A stretch of 64,000 bases of DNA from Hydrogenoanaerobacterium saccharovorans (lineage in GTDB: Bacteria > Bacillota > Clostridia > Oscillospirales > Ruminococcaceae): positions 1,426,001-1,490,000 of the forward strand of contig NZ_RKRD01000001.1 in the NCBI RefSeq assembly GCF_003814745.1, in the 5' to 3' direction. Positions 25,776 through 35,747 of this stretch are shown piece after piece. The notes below the pieces were generated by a model that saw only the letters and a program-made list of their open reading frames with translations, had not been told where the DNA came from and ran no database searches. Every line of letters starts with the position of its first letter. Positions within the stretch are counted from its first letter, which is position 1. Position numbers and translations under genes: made by a program.

Positions 25776-26690
25776 TTATTCGCGGTTTAAATCGTAGCCA
25801 GCACCAAATTTTAAAGTGCCGAATTTGGATTTCTTCTTAGATTCCATATTGTCAACTTTATCTTCTTCGTCATCGAAATCTTCATAATATTCTTCAGCAT
25901 ACGGTGACCTTTTATTATCTTCTTCAAGGTCCTCTCGATGCGGTACAGGAATGAATTTTTTAGGTTTGGGAGCAGGCTCCTCATAATCTTCCTGTTCGTA
26001 ACGGGGCACTGGTTGCTTTTTGACAACAGAAAACTTTTGTCCATTCGGACGGTGAGAAGGCTGTACAGTTTCATATGATACAGACTCATCAGGGGCATGG
26101 TTTGCCTCTTCAGAAACGGCTGATGGAGGCTGCGAAACAGAATTTTCTGTGTTCTGCGGCGCAGATTCTTCAGCAGATGCTTCTTGTTTTGAAGTGTCAT
26201 TTTTCGGCTCCTGTGAATGCTCTTTTGCAGGTGATTTATTTGGATCATCAGGCAAACTGCTGATGATTTCAAGATGCTGTTTATAGATGGCAAGTAGTTT
26301 GTTCTTAAATGCAGCTACATCTTTTTGCATTTTAATAAATACCATCTTTTCTTTTTCAACTTGGTCACGAGCCGTATTTATCAAGCGTTCTGCCTTAATA
26401 GTGGCATCACGCATAATAATTTCTGCTTTATTTTTTGATTCACGAATTACACTGTCACCCAGTTTTTGTGCACCCAAAAGTGCTGAGCGTAAACTCTCCT
26501 CGTCGCTGCGATATTCTTCCAGCTTTTCAGCCAAAACCTCCAGCTTTTTAGCTAAATCCTTGTTTTGCTCTTCTAACTCATCAAAACTGTGAGCAACTTC
26601 ATTTAAAAATTTGTCAACATCATCATTACGATATCCGCCAATGGCAGAACGGTCAAATTTTTTGTTTACTATATCATTTGAAGTTAACAT
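25776..26690 (-). CDS. divIVA: DivIVA-domain cell division/polarity protein
   Basis: A 304-residue protein whose N-terminal 60 residues are a DivIVA lipid-binding domain (NDIVNKKFDRSAIGGYRNDD) followed by a coiled coil to about 150. The C-terminal half is acidic and proline-rich, longer than in B. subtilis (164 aa). It senses curved membrane at septa and poles. It lies between ylmH and ileS, the conserved place of divIVA. Confidence 0.92.
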   Translation of the reverse strand: MLTSNDIVNKKFDRSAIGGYRNDDVDKFLNEVAHSFDELEEQNKDLAKKLEVLAEKLEEYRSDEESLRSALLGAQKLGDSVIRESKNKAEIIMRDATIKAERLINTARDQVEKEKMVFIKMQKDVAAFKNKLLAIYKQHLEIISSLPDDPNKSPAKEHSQEPKNDTSKQEASAEESAPQNTENSVSQPPSAVSEEANHAPDESVSYETVQPSHRPNGQKFSVVKKQPVPRYEQEDYEEPAPKPKKFIPVPHREDLEEDNKRSPYAEEYYEDFDDEEDKVDNMESKKKSKFGTLKFGAGYDLNRE

Positions 26691-26701
26691 GCCAATCCCC
26701 C

Positions 26702-27478
26702 TTATAAATATTTTTTACAAAGCACATGAATGCGTCCTTTTTTCGTAACTGCTCCTGATTGAGCTACAATAAACTTACCGTAACCGCGAATAGAAATTAT
26801 ATCTCCTTCACAAACAGGATGGGAATTATTTTGTATACACTCATAGTTTTGGGTAACTAATCCCTGTTCAATCAAATTTGTTGATTTTTCTCTGCTTAAT
26901 TTTGTTAATGTAGATACAATACAATCCAACCTTAGGCTGCTGACCGTATCTTTTATTTCAAAGAAATGCTCTTCAAGTGGTAAAACATCAGGCATACCAA
27001 CTTCAAGCTGTACACCTACCCTACCCACTTTGAAAAGCTCATCCAGAATAATCTGCGTTACGGTATGCATCACGAACAACACAGTAATCCCTTTACCGAC
27101 CAAGATATCTCCTATCGACTCGCGAGTGATGTTAAGGTTCATTAAAGCGCCTAAAAAATCACGGTGCGAAAGGACGTCTTCGGAACGGTAACGAAAGGTA
27201 ATTGAGTCTATATTGTCAAATAAACTGTTCGGTTCTTGGGTTAAATCGATGTAATTGGGGAATATACCCAATATCTTTCGATTTGCATTATTATATCCGC
27301 CAAATAGAATAAAATTATTTCTGTGCTGCTGCAGAGCAATGGTGTTCGCCATTATTTGCTGTCTTTCGTCAAGAAAACCTATCATCCTGACATAGCTTTT
27401 GGTGTCCGCCGCTTGAAAAGCGTCAGACACCTTTGCTAAAAAATATTTTTCTTGTTGCGAGAGGTTCGATAAATTCAT
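26702..27478 (-). CDS. ylmH: YlmH-type S4-domain RNA-binding protein
   Basis: A 258-residue YlmH protein. The C-terminal S4 RNA-binding domain (about 180-258) contains SSLRLDCIVSTLTKLSREKS and EGDIISIRGYGKFIVAQSG. YlmH homologs act on stalled ribosomes and are linked genetically to division genes. It is coded 2 bases after sepF and 11 before divIVA. Confidence 0.9.
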   Translation of the reverse strand: MNLSNLSQQEKYFLAKVSDAFQAADTKSYVRMIGFLDERQQIMANTIALQQHRNNFILFGGYNNANRKILGIFPNYIDLTQEPNSLFDNIDSITFRYRSEDVLSHRDFLGALMNLNITRESIGDILVGKGITVLFVMHTVTQIILDELFKVGRVGVQLEVGMPDVLPLEEHFFEIKDTVSSLRLDCIVSTLTKLSREKSTNLIEQGLVTQNYECIQNNSHPVCEGDIISIRGYGKFIVAQSGAVTKKGRIHVLCKKYL

Positions 27479-27480
27479 AA

Positions 27481-27948
27481 TCAGAAGTAGACTCCATTGT
27501 TTTCGAGTTCATCCAACAAATCACCCATTATGTCCACATTGTACGGAGTAATAATGTATGTACTATTGGCTACACGTTTTATTTGCCCGTTATTTGCATA
27601 GGCAACCCCACTTAAAAAGTCTATCAATCGGCGCGAGATGTCTTTGTTGGTAGATTCGAGATTAAGCACAACTGTACGTTTTTCGTTAAGGTGGTCTGCA
27701 ACAGAACTTGCATCTTCAAAACGCTCCGGCTTAACTAAAACTACTTGCAGCTGCGTTGTTGCATGAATATTAACCACTTTATTGCTTCGTCTTGGTATAT
27801 CAGCGGTATAGGCAGGGGCAGCCGATGCGGATTGAGGTGCGGATTGATATGCTTCGCCATTAGAGGCTACATCATACTCATCTTCTTCATAGTCGTAGTC
27901 ATCCTCTGGAAAGCCCATGAAGTCTTTGAATTTATCCATAAGTCCCAT
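27481..27948 (-). CDS. sepF: cell division protein SepF
   Basis: A 155-residue FtsZ-ring membrane anchor. It has an N-terminal amphipathic helix (MGLMDKFKDFMGF), an acidic and Ala/Ser-rich linker, and the C-terminal DUF552 domain from about 65 (LVKPERFEDASSVADHL, NKDISRRLIDFLSGVAYANN). It sits in the yggS-sepF-ylmH-divIVA cluster. Confidence 0.95.
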   Translation of the reverse strand: MGLMDKFKDFMGFPEDDYDYEEDEYDVASNGEAYQSAPQSASAAPAYTADIPRRSNKVVNIHATTQLQVVLVKPERFEDASSVADHLNEKRTVVLNLESTNKDISRRLIDFLSGVAYANNGQIKRVANSTYIITPYNVDIMGDLLDELENNGVYF

Positions 27949-27952
27949 AGAT

Positions 27953-28678
27953 TTATTCCTCCTGTTTTTTTCTAGAACCGAATAAGGCGGTTCCGATCCG
28001 TATTATATTTGCCCCGCATTCTACAGCGCACATATAGTCACCAGACATACCCATAGAAAGAAAATCCATATAAATATTATCTATTTTTTTTGCTCTAATG
28101 TCAAGAAACTCTTTGTATAAACTGCTAAAATATTGCCTAGTTTGTTCAATATTATCACAGATAGGGGGTATCGTCATCAACCCTCTCACACGAACATGCT
28201 TAAAATATGTAATATCCGTTAAGAATTGAACTAAATCTTCCAAAAAAACGCCATGTTTGTTTTCTTCTTTGCCTATATTCACTTCGATTAAAACATCCAT
28301 GATTTTACCAAGCTTTGCACAATATTTATCTATCTGTGCCGCAAGCTTCATACTGTCTACCGACTGAATCATATCCACTTTATCTACAATATATTTCACT
28401 TTGTTAACCTGTAAATGCCCAATATATTGTATAGATATATGTTCTTTGTTATATCCATCGTATTTTGCCATTAGTTCTTGTACACGGTTTTCACCGATAT
28501 ATGCAATACCATAAGAAACTGCACGATTGATAACATCAACATTCTGCATTTTTGTAGCTGCCAGTATTGTGATATCTTCAAAGTTCCGCCCTACGGATTG
28601 AGCAGCTTTGCGTACATTTTCCTGAACGATTTCGATGTTTTTTTTTAAAGCACTATCGTCAATTGATAGGTTTTCCAT
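27953..28678 (-). CDS. YggS-family PLP-binding protein
   Basis: A 241-residue PLP-homeostasis protein (YlmE/YggS). The PLP Lys is expected in ILAATKMQNVD. GENRVQELMAKY, IQYIGHLQVNKVKYI, IGKEENKHG and LSMGMSGDY are family motifs. It has no known catalytic activity and controls pyridoxal phosphate pools. It overlaps the upstream HlyD-like gene by 20 bases and precedes sepF by 4. Confidence 0.94.
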   Translation of the reverse strand: MENLSIDDSALKKNIEIVQENVRKAAQSVGRNFEDITILAATKMQNVDVINRAVSYGIAYIGENRVQELMAKYDGYNKEHISIQYIGHLQVNKVKYIVDKVDMIQSVDSMKLAAQIDKYCAKLGKIMDVLIEVNIGKEENKHGVFLEDLVQFLTDITYFKHVRVRGLMTIPPICDNIEQTRQYFSSLYKEFLDIRAKKIDNIYMDFLSMGMSGDYMCAVECGANIIRIGTALFGSRKKQEE

Positions 28679-29876
28679 CCGTTAGATCAGTCCCTTCCAC
28701 TACAATATCATCAAACAACTGAACTTGTTCTTTTTTTAATATATCTATATTGCTTAGCACGTAGCCTGTACCTTCGTATATGACATCTATCGTCTTAAAC
28801 TGGATTTCACTGCCTGTATTTACATAAACTCCGCGTTGATTATTTAAAAAACGTACAGCCTGATCCGGTATTTTTAAACCAGTATAAACCTGAAAGTTCA
28901 GTTCTGCTGAAGGATTGCGCATTCTGGTAAGCTGCGGACTCATAAAATCGCAGGACATCGTAACAATAACTTTGTTGTCGTCTTTTTGTTCTCGTACAGA
29001 TAGAATGGTTGCCGGTACATCGGTAAAAGAAGTTATACCAAAGTCAATATTCAGATTAACGCCTTCGCGCATATTAATGGCTTCATCCTTTGGGATAAGT
29101 GCAACAAAACACCATGGTTTTTGGCTAATAATTTTTCCAACTTTGGTATTATCCTGTTCAAATTTATGGTCGATGTAACCTTGTATCTGTTCCACTGTGA
29201 TATTATCAAGTTTTTCTACAGTTAACTCTTGCTCCATCCCATCAACATAACTGGAAAAATAACCAACTTGATCGGCAGTGATAATTTCTGATGTACCTGA
29301 AACTGCTTTTTCAAGATTCGCTATTTCGCTTTTGAGTTCATCTTCTTTATTGGAAAAATCCTTAACAACCCCTGTTGCAAGTTGCTTTTTATTTAGGTTC
29401 GTCAATAATTCAGATTTTTTGTAAGTAATATCTACTACCTTATGCGATTCATTACTTTCGATTATCGCATAAAGGTTTTCGTTAATTTGTTTTGATATAG
29501 CATCTGAATTGAGATAATAGTTATTACCCGGATTTTGGATGCCTTGAAGTTTTTTAAGTTCATCCTCAAAGTCTTTAATTAAGCGTTTATTGATGACATC
29601 TTCTTTGCTTGCATAAACTTCTGCAATAGGAGTACCAAAGGTTACTTTAACACCGTCATCATTATAATACGCAACTACTCCGGCGGTAGAATCATCAATT
29701 ACAGTTTCATCGCGCACTATCAAACCTTTTATTCGCTTAGTATCTTGTACAGTGTAGCTGAGTACGGTTTCTGTTTTAATAGGTGAATAATAGTAACGAT
29801 ACCCTTGATAACCCACATATAGCAGTAAAAATAGTGAAAGTAAAGCGGTTAAAATTTTACTTGATAGGGTTTCCAT
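28659..29876 (-). CDS. HlyD-like membrane-anchored adaptor protein
   Basis: A 405-residue protein with one N-terminal membrane helix (about 7-25) and a large outside part. The two lipoyl halves appear around TAGVVAYYNDDGVKV and later, with a coiled-coil hairpin between (about 100-205) and a C-terminal barrel (GLKIPDQAVRFLNNQRGVYV). It looks like the HlyD-type adaptor that Clostridia often carry directly before yggS-sepF. No transporter partner is adjacent, and a role in the cell envelope or division is inferred only from position. Confidence 0.75.
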   Translation of the reverse strand: METLSSKILTALLSLFLLLYVGYQGYRYYYSPIKTETVLSYTVQDTKRIKGLIVRDETVIDDSTAGVVAYYNDDGVKVTFGTPIAEVYASKEDVINKRLIKDFEDELKKLQGIQNPGNNYYLNSDAISKQINENLYAIIESNESHKVVDITYKKSELLTNLNKKQLATGVVKDFSNKEDELKSEIANLEKAVSGTSEIITADQVGYFSSYVDGMEQELTVEKLDNITVEQIQGYIDHKFEQDNTKVGKIISQKPWCFVALIPKDEAINMREGVNLNIDFGITSFTDVPATILSVREQKDDNKVIVTMSCDFMSPQLTRMRNPSAELNFQVYTGLKIPDQAVRFLNNQRGVYVNTGSEIQFKTIDVIYEGTGYVLSNIDILKKEQVQLFDDIVVEGTDLTDGKPIN

Positions 29877-29909
29877 AGGTTCTCTCCTACTCCATCAGTC
29901 TAAGAAGGG

Positions 29910-30152
29910 TTAGTCTTCAGCTTCCTCGCTCGAGTTGGTCATATCAATTGCTCGTGCCGGATTGATGGTTGAAATTGCATGCTTGTAAACAAGATTTTGT
30001 TTGTCCTCACAATCCAAAATCACTGTAAAGCTATCAAACCCTTTTACAACACCTTTGAGTTGAAACCCATTGGTAAGATAAACTGTGAGCGGTGTTTTTT
30101 GTTTTCGAGCCTGATTCAAAAAGATATCCTGCAAATTTCCGTTTTTTATCAT
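29910..30152 (-). CDS. hfq: RNA chaperone Hfq
   Basis: An 80-residue Sm-fold protein with Sm1 LQDIFLNQARKQKTPLTVYL and the Sm2 signature YKHAISTI. Hexamers help small RNAs pair with mRNAs. ATG at 30152 (MIKNGN) lies 10 bases after GGAG and is the normal Hfq start; a TTG two codons earlier is possible. It starts 2 bases after the miaA stop, as in many bacteria. Confidence 0.96.
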   Translation of the reverse strand: MIKNGNLQDIFLNQARKQKTPLTVYLTNGFQLKGVVKGFDSFTVILDCEDKQNLVYKHAISTINPARAIDMTNSSEEAED

Positions 30153-30154
30153 GA

Positions 30155-31102
30155 TCAATTCACTCCTTTTCTCTTGTCAATCAGTTGAGATACTTCCATC
30201 ATCAGCTGATTAAAATCAGTAAACTCATCTATATTTAACCAATGAATTCGACGATCTCTTCGAAACCAAGTTAGCTGCCGTTTTGCATATCGACGAGTTT
30301 CTTGTTTAACGCGTTCCACTGCTTCGTTAAGAGATGTTTTTCCTTCCAAATAATCAAAAAACTCTTTGTAGCCAATTGCCTGTACCGAAGTTTTTGAATA
30401 ACCTTTGTCGATTAATGCATGAACCTCATCTAAAAGACCTTGTTTCACCATTAAATCAACCCTCAAATCGATACGATCGTACAAGGTTTGACGATTGCTA
30501 TAGTTAAGCCCCAACATACAAAGATTATAGGGCGATTTGTGCAAGCGCGATAACCTTTGATGTTCAGTCATGGTCACACCGGTAAGGCGGTATATCTCTA
30601 TACCACGTATAACCCTGCCTTGATTATTAGGATGTAAATTCTGTGCAAGCTCGGGGTCAATTTTATTAAGCATGTGCCAAAGATACTCATTACCATGTAT
30701 ATCGCCAAGTTTTTTTAATTCTGAACGTAATTCTGTGCTGCTGGGTGTAGGTGTAAATGTTATATTATCGACTAAACTGTTCACATAAAGCCCTGTACCA
30801 CCTGCCAAAATAGGTAACTTCCCTCTTTCAGCGATATCTGCAATCGACGTTCTGGCATATTCTACATATTCTGCTACACTAAAGGTTTTATCAGGTGTAA
30901 TTAAATCAATGCAATGATGCGGTATTCCGTCCATCTCTTCAATAGTGGGCTTTGCCGTACCGATGGACATATATTTATAAATCTGCATAGAATCTGCCGA
31001 AACAACCTCGCCGTTATAGAGTTTGGCAATTTCAATAGAAAGTTTGGTTTTGCCTGAGGCAGTCGGCCCTACTACGCAAACAAGCGGTATTTTTTTAAGC
31101 AT
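30155..31102 (-). CDS. miaA: tRNA dimethylallyltransferase MiaA
   Basis: A 315-residue enzyme that prenylates A37 of tRNAs reading UNN codons. The P-loop is GPTASGKTKLS, followed by SADSMQIYKYMSIGTAKPT, LAGGTGLYVNSL and QETRRYAKRQLTWFRRD. ATG at 31102 follows GGAGGAATAC. It works before MiaB, whose gene is in the same block. Confidence 0.96.
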   Translation of the reverse strand: MLKKIPLVCVVGPTASGKTKLSIEIAKLYNGEVVSADSMQIYKYMSIGTAKPTIEEMDGIPHHCIDLITPDKTFSVAEYVEYARTSIADIAERGKLPILAGGTGLYVNSLVDNITFTPTPSSTELRSELKKLGDIHGNEYLWHMLNKIDPELAQNLHPNNQGRVIRGIEIYRLTGVTMTEHQRLSRLHKSPYNLCMLGLNYSNRQTLYDRIDLRVDLMVKQGLLDEVHALIDKGYSKTSVQAIGYKEFFDYLEGKTSLNEAVERVKQETRRYAKRQLTWFRRDRRIHWLNIDEFTDFNQLMMEVSQLIDKRKGVN

Positions 31103-31113
31103 GTATTCCTCCG

Positions 31114-33072
31114 TTATGCCCTGCCAAATTGCTTTTCCAGCTCGTATTTGGACATGGTGACACATACTGGTCTACCGTGCGGGCAATGCTGAATCGAAGC
31201 ATCTTCCTTTAATATCTGAACAATGGCAGAAAGCTCCAATTCTGCATTTTTGTTTCCTCCTTTTACAGCTGTACGACAAGCTACCGAATGATAAAGACTA
31301 TCTAAAACTTCGGGAGTAATATCGTGTTTGTGATTTTTTAAGTTTGAACATAACTCGCTAATTACAACCGATACATCACTGTCTTTCAGCCACATAGGGG
31401 CGCTACGCACCAATAGCGAACTGCCCCCGAAATCTTCTGCTTCAAAGCCACATTGTGCCAAAACACTAAAATGTTCTATTGCTACTGCATATTCGTCACG
31501 CGATAATGTAACTGTTTGGGGGCAAAGCAAAGTTTGACTGAATTGGGCTATCTGCTGAGTTTTAATTTTATTAAACAAAATTCTTTCATGTGCCGCATGT
31601 TTATCAATTACTAACAGCTTGTCCTGATTTTCTAACAAAATATAGGTGGAAAAAACTTCGCCTACCATTCTTGCGTTTTCGTACTGGCTGTTCTCATCTT
31701 TTTGTGTGGAAGAATAAGGATTGGTTTTCGAAACAACATCCGATTGTTGAGTTAAAGGGGGTTTTGTTGGCATACTCTGTAGGATGTGTAATGGCTTTCT
31801 ATTTGCTAAATCCATATCCAATTCGGATGGGTTGAATTTTGTTTGATAACCGGAAAATAAATTGTTGCTGTCTTGCATAACCATCTGTTTACCTAACCCT
31901 TGATCCATTTTAACAAAACCAGAGCGCGAAACAGCACGATTTGCGTTGTTTTGCGAACTTTTTTCTGTCTGGGCAGTGGCCATTTCTTGATATTGTTGAG
32001 CAGACATCCTTTGCTGTACAAATTCATTTTGCGGAATGCGGTTTATCGGTGCAGACTTATGTAAAGCTGCCATTTCAGGTGCTTTTAACGTAGATAGCGC
32101 ATTCTTAACACCGAAATAGACCAAATCGAAAATTGTTTTTTCATTTTCGAATCGAACTTCTATTTTAGCTGGATGTACATTAACATCTACAGTGTGTGGT
32201 TCTATCGTAAGATTTAAAATACAGGCAGGAAATTTGCCAATCATAATTGCGCCTTTATAGGCTTCTTCAAGGGCAGCTGCGCAGGTACGGCTTTTGACAA
32301 AACGTTTATTGATAAAGAAGTTTTGCATGGATCGATTTGCCCTGCTGTATTCCGGTTTGGTAATTAAACCATGGATGGAAATTAAGCCGCTGTTATATTG
32401 CAGTTTTGTAAGACCTTTTGCAAAATTTTTTCCATATACCGCATAAACTGCAGATAATAAATCACAATCTCCGGGAGTGTTTAATTTGAGCACACCATCT
32501 CTAATAAATTTAAAAGAGACTTCCGGATACGATACGGCAATTTTATCTAGCACTCCCGCAACCGCATTTGCTTCTGAAGTATCTTTTTTGATAAATTTAA
32601 GCCTTGCAGGGGTATTGTAGAACAAATCACGAACAATAATCGTTGTGCCTTTAGGACAGCCTGCAGGACTGATTTCTTGCTCAGCAGAGCCTTCAATAAC
32701 AAATCGTGTACCTTCCAGTTCTTCTTCGCATCGTGTAAGAAGCTCTACTTTGGAAACAGCAGCAATTGATGCAAGTGCCTCTCCGCGAAAACCCATTGTC
32801 ATAATACCATCAAGGTCTTCTTCTGTACGGATTTTACTGGTTGCATGGCTTAAAAAGGCAATCTTAACATCATCACGGCAGATTCCGCTGCCGTTATCGG
32901 TAACACGAATAAAAGTCATTCCGCCATTTTTAATTTCAACAGTTATAGCTGTGGCGCCTGCATCAATTGCATTTTCCACAACCTCTTTTACAATTGATGC
33001 AGGACGCTCTACAACCTCACCTGCTGCAATCAACTCTGCTACATGCCGATCCAGCTGATTGATAATTCCCAA
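31114..33072 (-). CDS. mutL: DNA mismatch repair protein MutL
   Basis: A 652-residue GHKL ATPase with endonuclease C-terminus. ATPase motifs: ENAIDAGATAI, DNGSGI, TMGFRGEALASIAAVS. The endonuclease motif is DKHAAHERILFNK (usual DQHAAHER), with HCPHGRP near the end, so nicking activity should be kept as in other Firmicutes. The middle linker (about 340-450) is Gln/Asn-rich and poorly conserved. TTG start at 33072 after AGGAGGT. It follows mutS by 20 bases. Confidence 0.96.
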   Translation of the reverse strand: MGIINQLDRHVAELIAAGEVVERPASIVKEVVENAIDAGATAITVEIKNGGMTFIRVTDNGSGICRDDVKIAFLSHATSKIRTEEDLDGIMTMGFRGEALASIAAVSKVELLTRCEEELEGTRFVIEGSAEQEISPAGCPKGTTIIVRDLFYNTPARLKFIKKDTSEANAVAGVLDKIAVSYPEVSFKFIRDGVLKLNTPGDCDLLSAVYAVYGKNFAKGLTKLQYNSGLISIHGLITKPEYSRANRSMQNFFINKRFVKSRTCAAALEEAYKGAIMIGKFPACILNLTIEPHTVDVNVHPAKIEVRFENEKTIFDLVYFGVKNALSTLKAPEMAALHKSAPINRIPQNEFVQQRMSAQQYQEMATAQTEKSSQNNANRAVSRSGFVKMDQGLGKQMVMQDSNNLFSGYQTKFNPSELDMDLANRKPLHILQSMPTKPPLTQQSDVVSKTNPYSSTQKDENSQYENARMVGEVFSTYILLENQDKLLVIDKHAAHERILFNKIKTQQIAQFSQTLLCPQTVTLSRDEYAVAIEHFSVLAQCGFEAEDFGGSSLLVRSAPMWLKDSDVSVVISELCSNLKNHKHDITPEVLDSLYHSVACRTAVKGGNKNAELELSAIVQILKEDASIQHCPHGRPVCVTMSKYELEKQFGRA

Positions 33073-33092
33073 TGTCCCGCACCTCCTTGTTA

Positions 33093-35708
33093 TTATGATA
33101 ACATATTTTTTAATTCATAAAGTGCATTCAGAGCCTCAATTGGTGTTAAAGTGTTTACATCAATTGTTTTAAGCTTTTCAATAACAGGGCTTTCAGCCAA
33201 CGAGAGAAGCGATGTTTGAGCATTTTCGTATTGCTCTTGATTTTGCCTTTGCGCTTTAATAGTTGGTTGTACGCAAGTACCGTTTTCAAGAGCGGTTAAA
33301 ATTTCATGTGCTCTTGCAATGATGACATCTGGTATTCCGGCAAGCTTGGATACTTCGATACCATAACTGTCATCTGCGCCTCCAGGAACAATTCGACGCA
33401 AAAATGTAATATCATCGCCGCGTTTTTTTACAGCAATATTGTAATTCTTCACTGAATCAAGTGCATCTTCCAGTGCAGTAAGTTCGTGATAATGCGTTGC
33501 AAAAAGTGTTTTTGCACCCAGCTTTTTCTTATCAGCAATAAACTCAATTACAGCGCGTGCAATACTCATTCCGTCGAAAGTCGATGTTCCCCTGCCTATT
33601 TCATCAAGAATAAGCAGACTTTTGTTGGTAGCACCTTTAAGAATCTGTGCAACCTCATTCATCTCTACCATAAATGTAGATTGACCTGAAGCGAGATCAT
33701 CCGATGCACCGACACGTGTAAAAATTCCATCTACAATACCTATTTTTGCAGATGATGCAGGTACAAAACAACCTATTTGAGCCATCAGCACAATTAGTGC
33801 AACCTGGCGCATATAAGTAGATTTACCTGCCATATTGGGCCCGGTAATAATATTAATTTGATTGTCGGTACCGTTAAGATAACAATCGTTTGCAACAAAT
33901 GGTACACCTGTAAGCAATGCTTCTACTACAGGATGCCTACCGTCTTTTATGATAAGCTCATCTGAAATAGTAATATCGGGGCGATTGTAACCGCGCAGAG
34001 AGGATACCTCTGCAAACGACGAATACACGTCCAGCCGAGCAATAGCATTTGCAGTTGATTGAGCTCGCTGTAACTGAGATGCAACATAAGTGCGCACCTC
34101 CTCAAAAAGCCGTTGCTCCAACCGAACAATTTTTTCGTTAGCTCCGAGGATTTTTTCCTCAAGAACCTTTAACTCTTCTGTGATGAATCTCTCACAGTTG
34201 GCAAGCGTTTGCTTTCTGATATAACGGTCGGGTACATTTTCGGAGTTGGAGCGGGTAACTTCTATGTAGTAGCCAAAAACGCGGTTATAACCTATTTTAA
34301 GTTTTGAAATTCCTGTCTTTTCGCGCTCCTCGGCTTCAATCTTAGCAAGATATTCTTTGGTATTGAATACAATATCGTGCAGATTGTCAAGCTCTTCATT
34401 ATAGCCTTTTTCAATTACTCCGCCGTCTTTTATTGTGACAGGCGGCTCATCTTTTATTGCGCGGTGTATCAATTCATATATATCTGCTAAAACATCAATG
34501 CCTTCATATATTTGTTTGAGGTAAGCAGATTTGAAATCTATTACCGATTCTTTTAAACCCGGTAACTTAGATGCAGTACATTCCAATGCTTTTAAATCGC
34601 GCGGAGTACAATTACCGAATACTACTTTAGTCATAAGGCGTTCTAAGTCAAAGATACCTGTGAGGATAGCGATAATTTCACTTCGCTGAATACTGTTTTG
34701 GTACAATTCATCTACCGCATTTAGCCGTTTATCAATGGCTGCCGGGTTGATAAGCGGCTGTTCAATATAAGTTCGCAGCAAGCGCTTACCCATAGCCGTT
34801 TTTGTTTTATCCAAAACCCACAAAAGCGAGCCCTTTTTCTCACCTGAACGCATAGTTTCAGTGAGCTCTAGGTTCCTGCGGGCTATAATATCCAAATTCA
34901 TATATTGCTTATCATTGTAATAATCAATGGAAAGCAAACGTTCTAAGCCAATCTTCTGCGTATCGCTGAGATAGCGCAACAAAATTGCTACTGCATTTAC
35001 ACAGTATGGTTTATCTTCGAGTGATAACTCAGAAAGTTGCTGAACGTTAAAATGTGTTGTAATAATTTTACGTGCCGATGCGATAATCTGTTCATCATCA
35101 TCGGTAAGATTTGCAGAACACCCAAGTTTATTCTTGATAAAGGATGTTACTTGCTTATAGTCGAGAAAACTTTGATTAAAAATAATTTCACTGGGCAAAA
35201 ACCTTCCTAATTCATTTATGAGTTTTTGCTGGGCATCTCGCCCTATGTATTCGGTGGTATTGATTTCACCGGTTGAAATATCGGTAAAACATACACCGAA
35301 ACCTTTGGTATCGCAAAATATGCTTGCAATAAAATTGTTGGTGCCTTCATCTAGCATACTGGTTTCAACAATTGTACCGGGTGTAATAACACGGATAACT
35401 TCTCGTTGCACCAAGCCTTTTGCCAATGACGGATCTTCTGTCTGCTCGCAAATAGCAACCTTATATCCTTTTTTTATAAGCCTTGCAATATAAGCTTCGG
35501 CGCTGTGGTAAGGAACGCCGCACATAGGCGCACGTTCCTCCTGCCCGCAGTCGCGGCCTGTAAGCGTCAGCTCCAGTTCTTTCGATGCAAGCAAAGCGTC
35601 GTCATAGAACATCTCATAAAAATCACCCAGGCGAAAGAACAGAATATGATCCTTGTGTTTCGTTTTGATACTGTTGTATTGCTCCATCATTGGTGAAATC
35701 TTACCCAA
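33093..35708 (-). CDS. mutS: DNA mismatch repair protein MutS
   Basis: An 871-residue mismatch recognition ATPase. FYEMF near the N-terminus gives the Phe-x-Glu mismatch wedge. Walker A is GPNMAGKST, with DEIGRGTSTFDG and ATHYHEL further on. The C-terminus (to LYELKNMLS) is complete. TTG start at 35708 after GGAGGAAG. Together with mutL it forms the repair core of this block. Confidence 0.97.
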   Translation of the reverse strand: MGKISPMMEQYNSIKTKHKDHILFFRLGDFYEMFYDDALLASKELELTLTGRDCGQEERAPMCGVPYHSAEAYIARLIKKGYKVAICEQTEDPSLAKGLVQREVIRVITPGTIVETSMLDEGTNNFIASIFCDTKGFGVCFTDISTGEINTTEYIGRDAQQKLINELGRFLPSEIIFNQSFLDYKQVTSFIKNKLGCSANLTDDDEQIIASARKIITTHFNVQQLSELSLEDKPYCVNAVAILLRYLSDTQKIGLERLLSIDYYNDKQYMNLDIIARRNLELTETMRSGEKKGSLLWVLDKTKTAMGKRLLRTYIEQPLINPAAIDKRLNAVDELYQNSIQRSEIIAILTGIFDLERLMTKVVFGNCTPRDLKALECTASKLPGLKESVIDFKSAYLKQIYEGIDVLADIYELIHRAIKDEPPVTIKDGGVIEKGYNEELDNLHDIVFNTKEYLAKIEAEEREKTGISKLKIGYNRVFGYYIEVTRSNSENVPDRYIRKQTLANCERFITEELKVLEEKILGANEKIVRLEQRLFEEVRTYVASQLQRAQSTANAIARLDVYSSFAEVSSLRGYNRPDITISDELIIKDGRHPVVEALLTGVPFVANDCYLNGTDNQINIITGPNMAGKSTYMRQVALIVLMAQIGCFVPASSAKIGIVDGIFTRVGASDDLASGQSTFMVEMNEVAQILKGATNKSLLILDEIGRGTSTFDGMSIARAVIEFIADKKKLGAKTLFATHYHELTALEDALDSVKNYNIAVKKRGDDITFLRRIVPGGADDSYGIEVSKLAGIPDVIIARAHEILTALENGTCVQPTIKAQRQNQEQYENAQTSLLSLAESPVIEKLKTIDVNTLTPIEALNALYELKNMLS

Positions 35709-35747
35709 TTTTCTTCCTCCTGTGTCATAGTTAAAATGTCGTTTGAA

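Noticed and set aside
22942..25776. T-box leader before ileS
   Set aside because: Only 41 bases separate divIVA and ileS and no T-box (GGGTGG-type) sequence is present.
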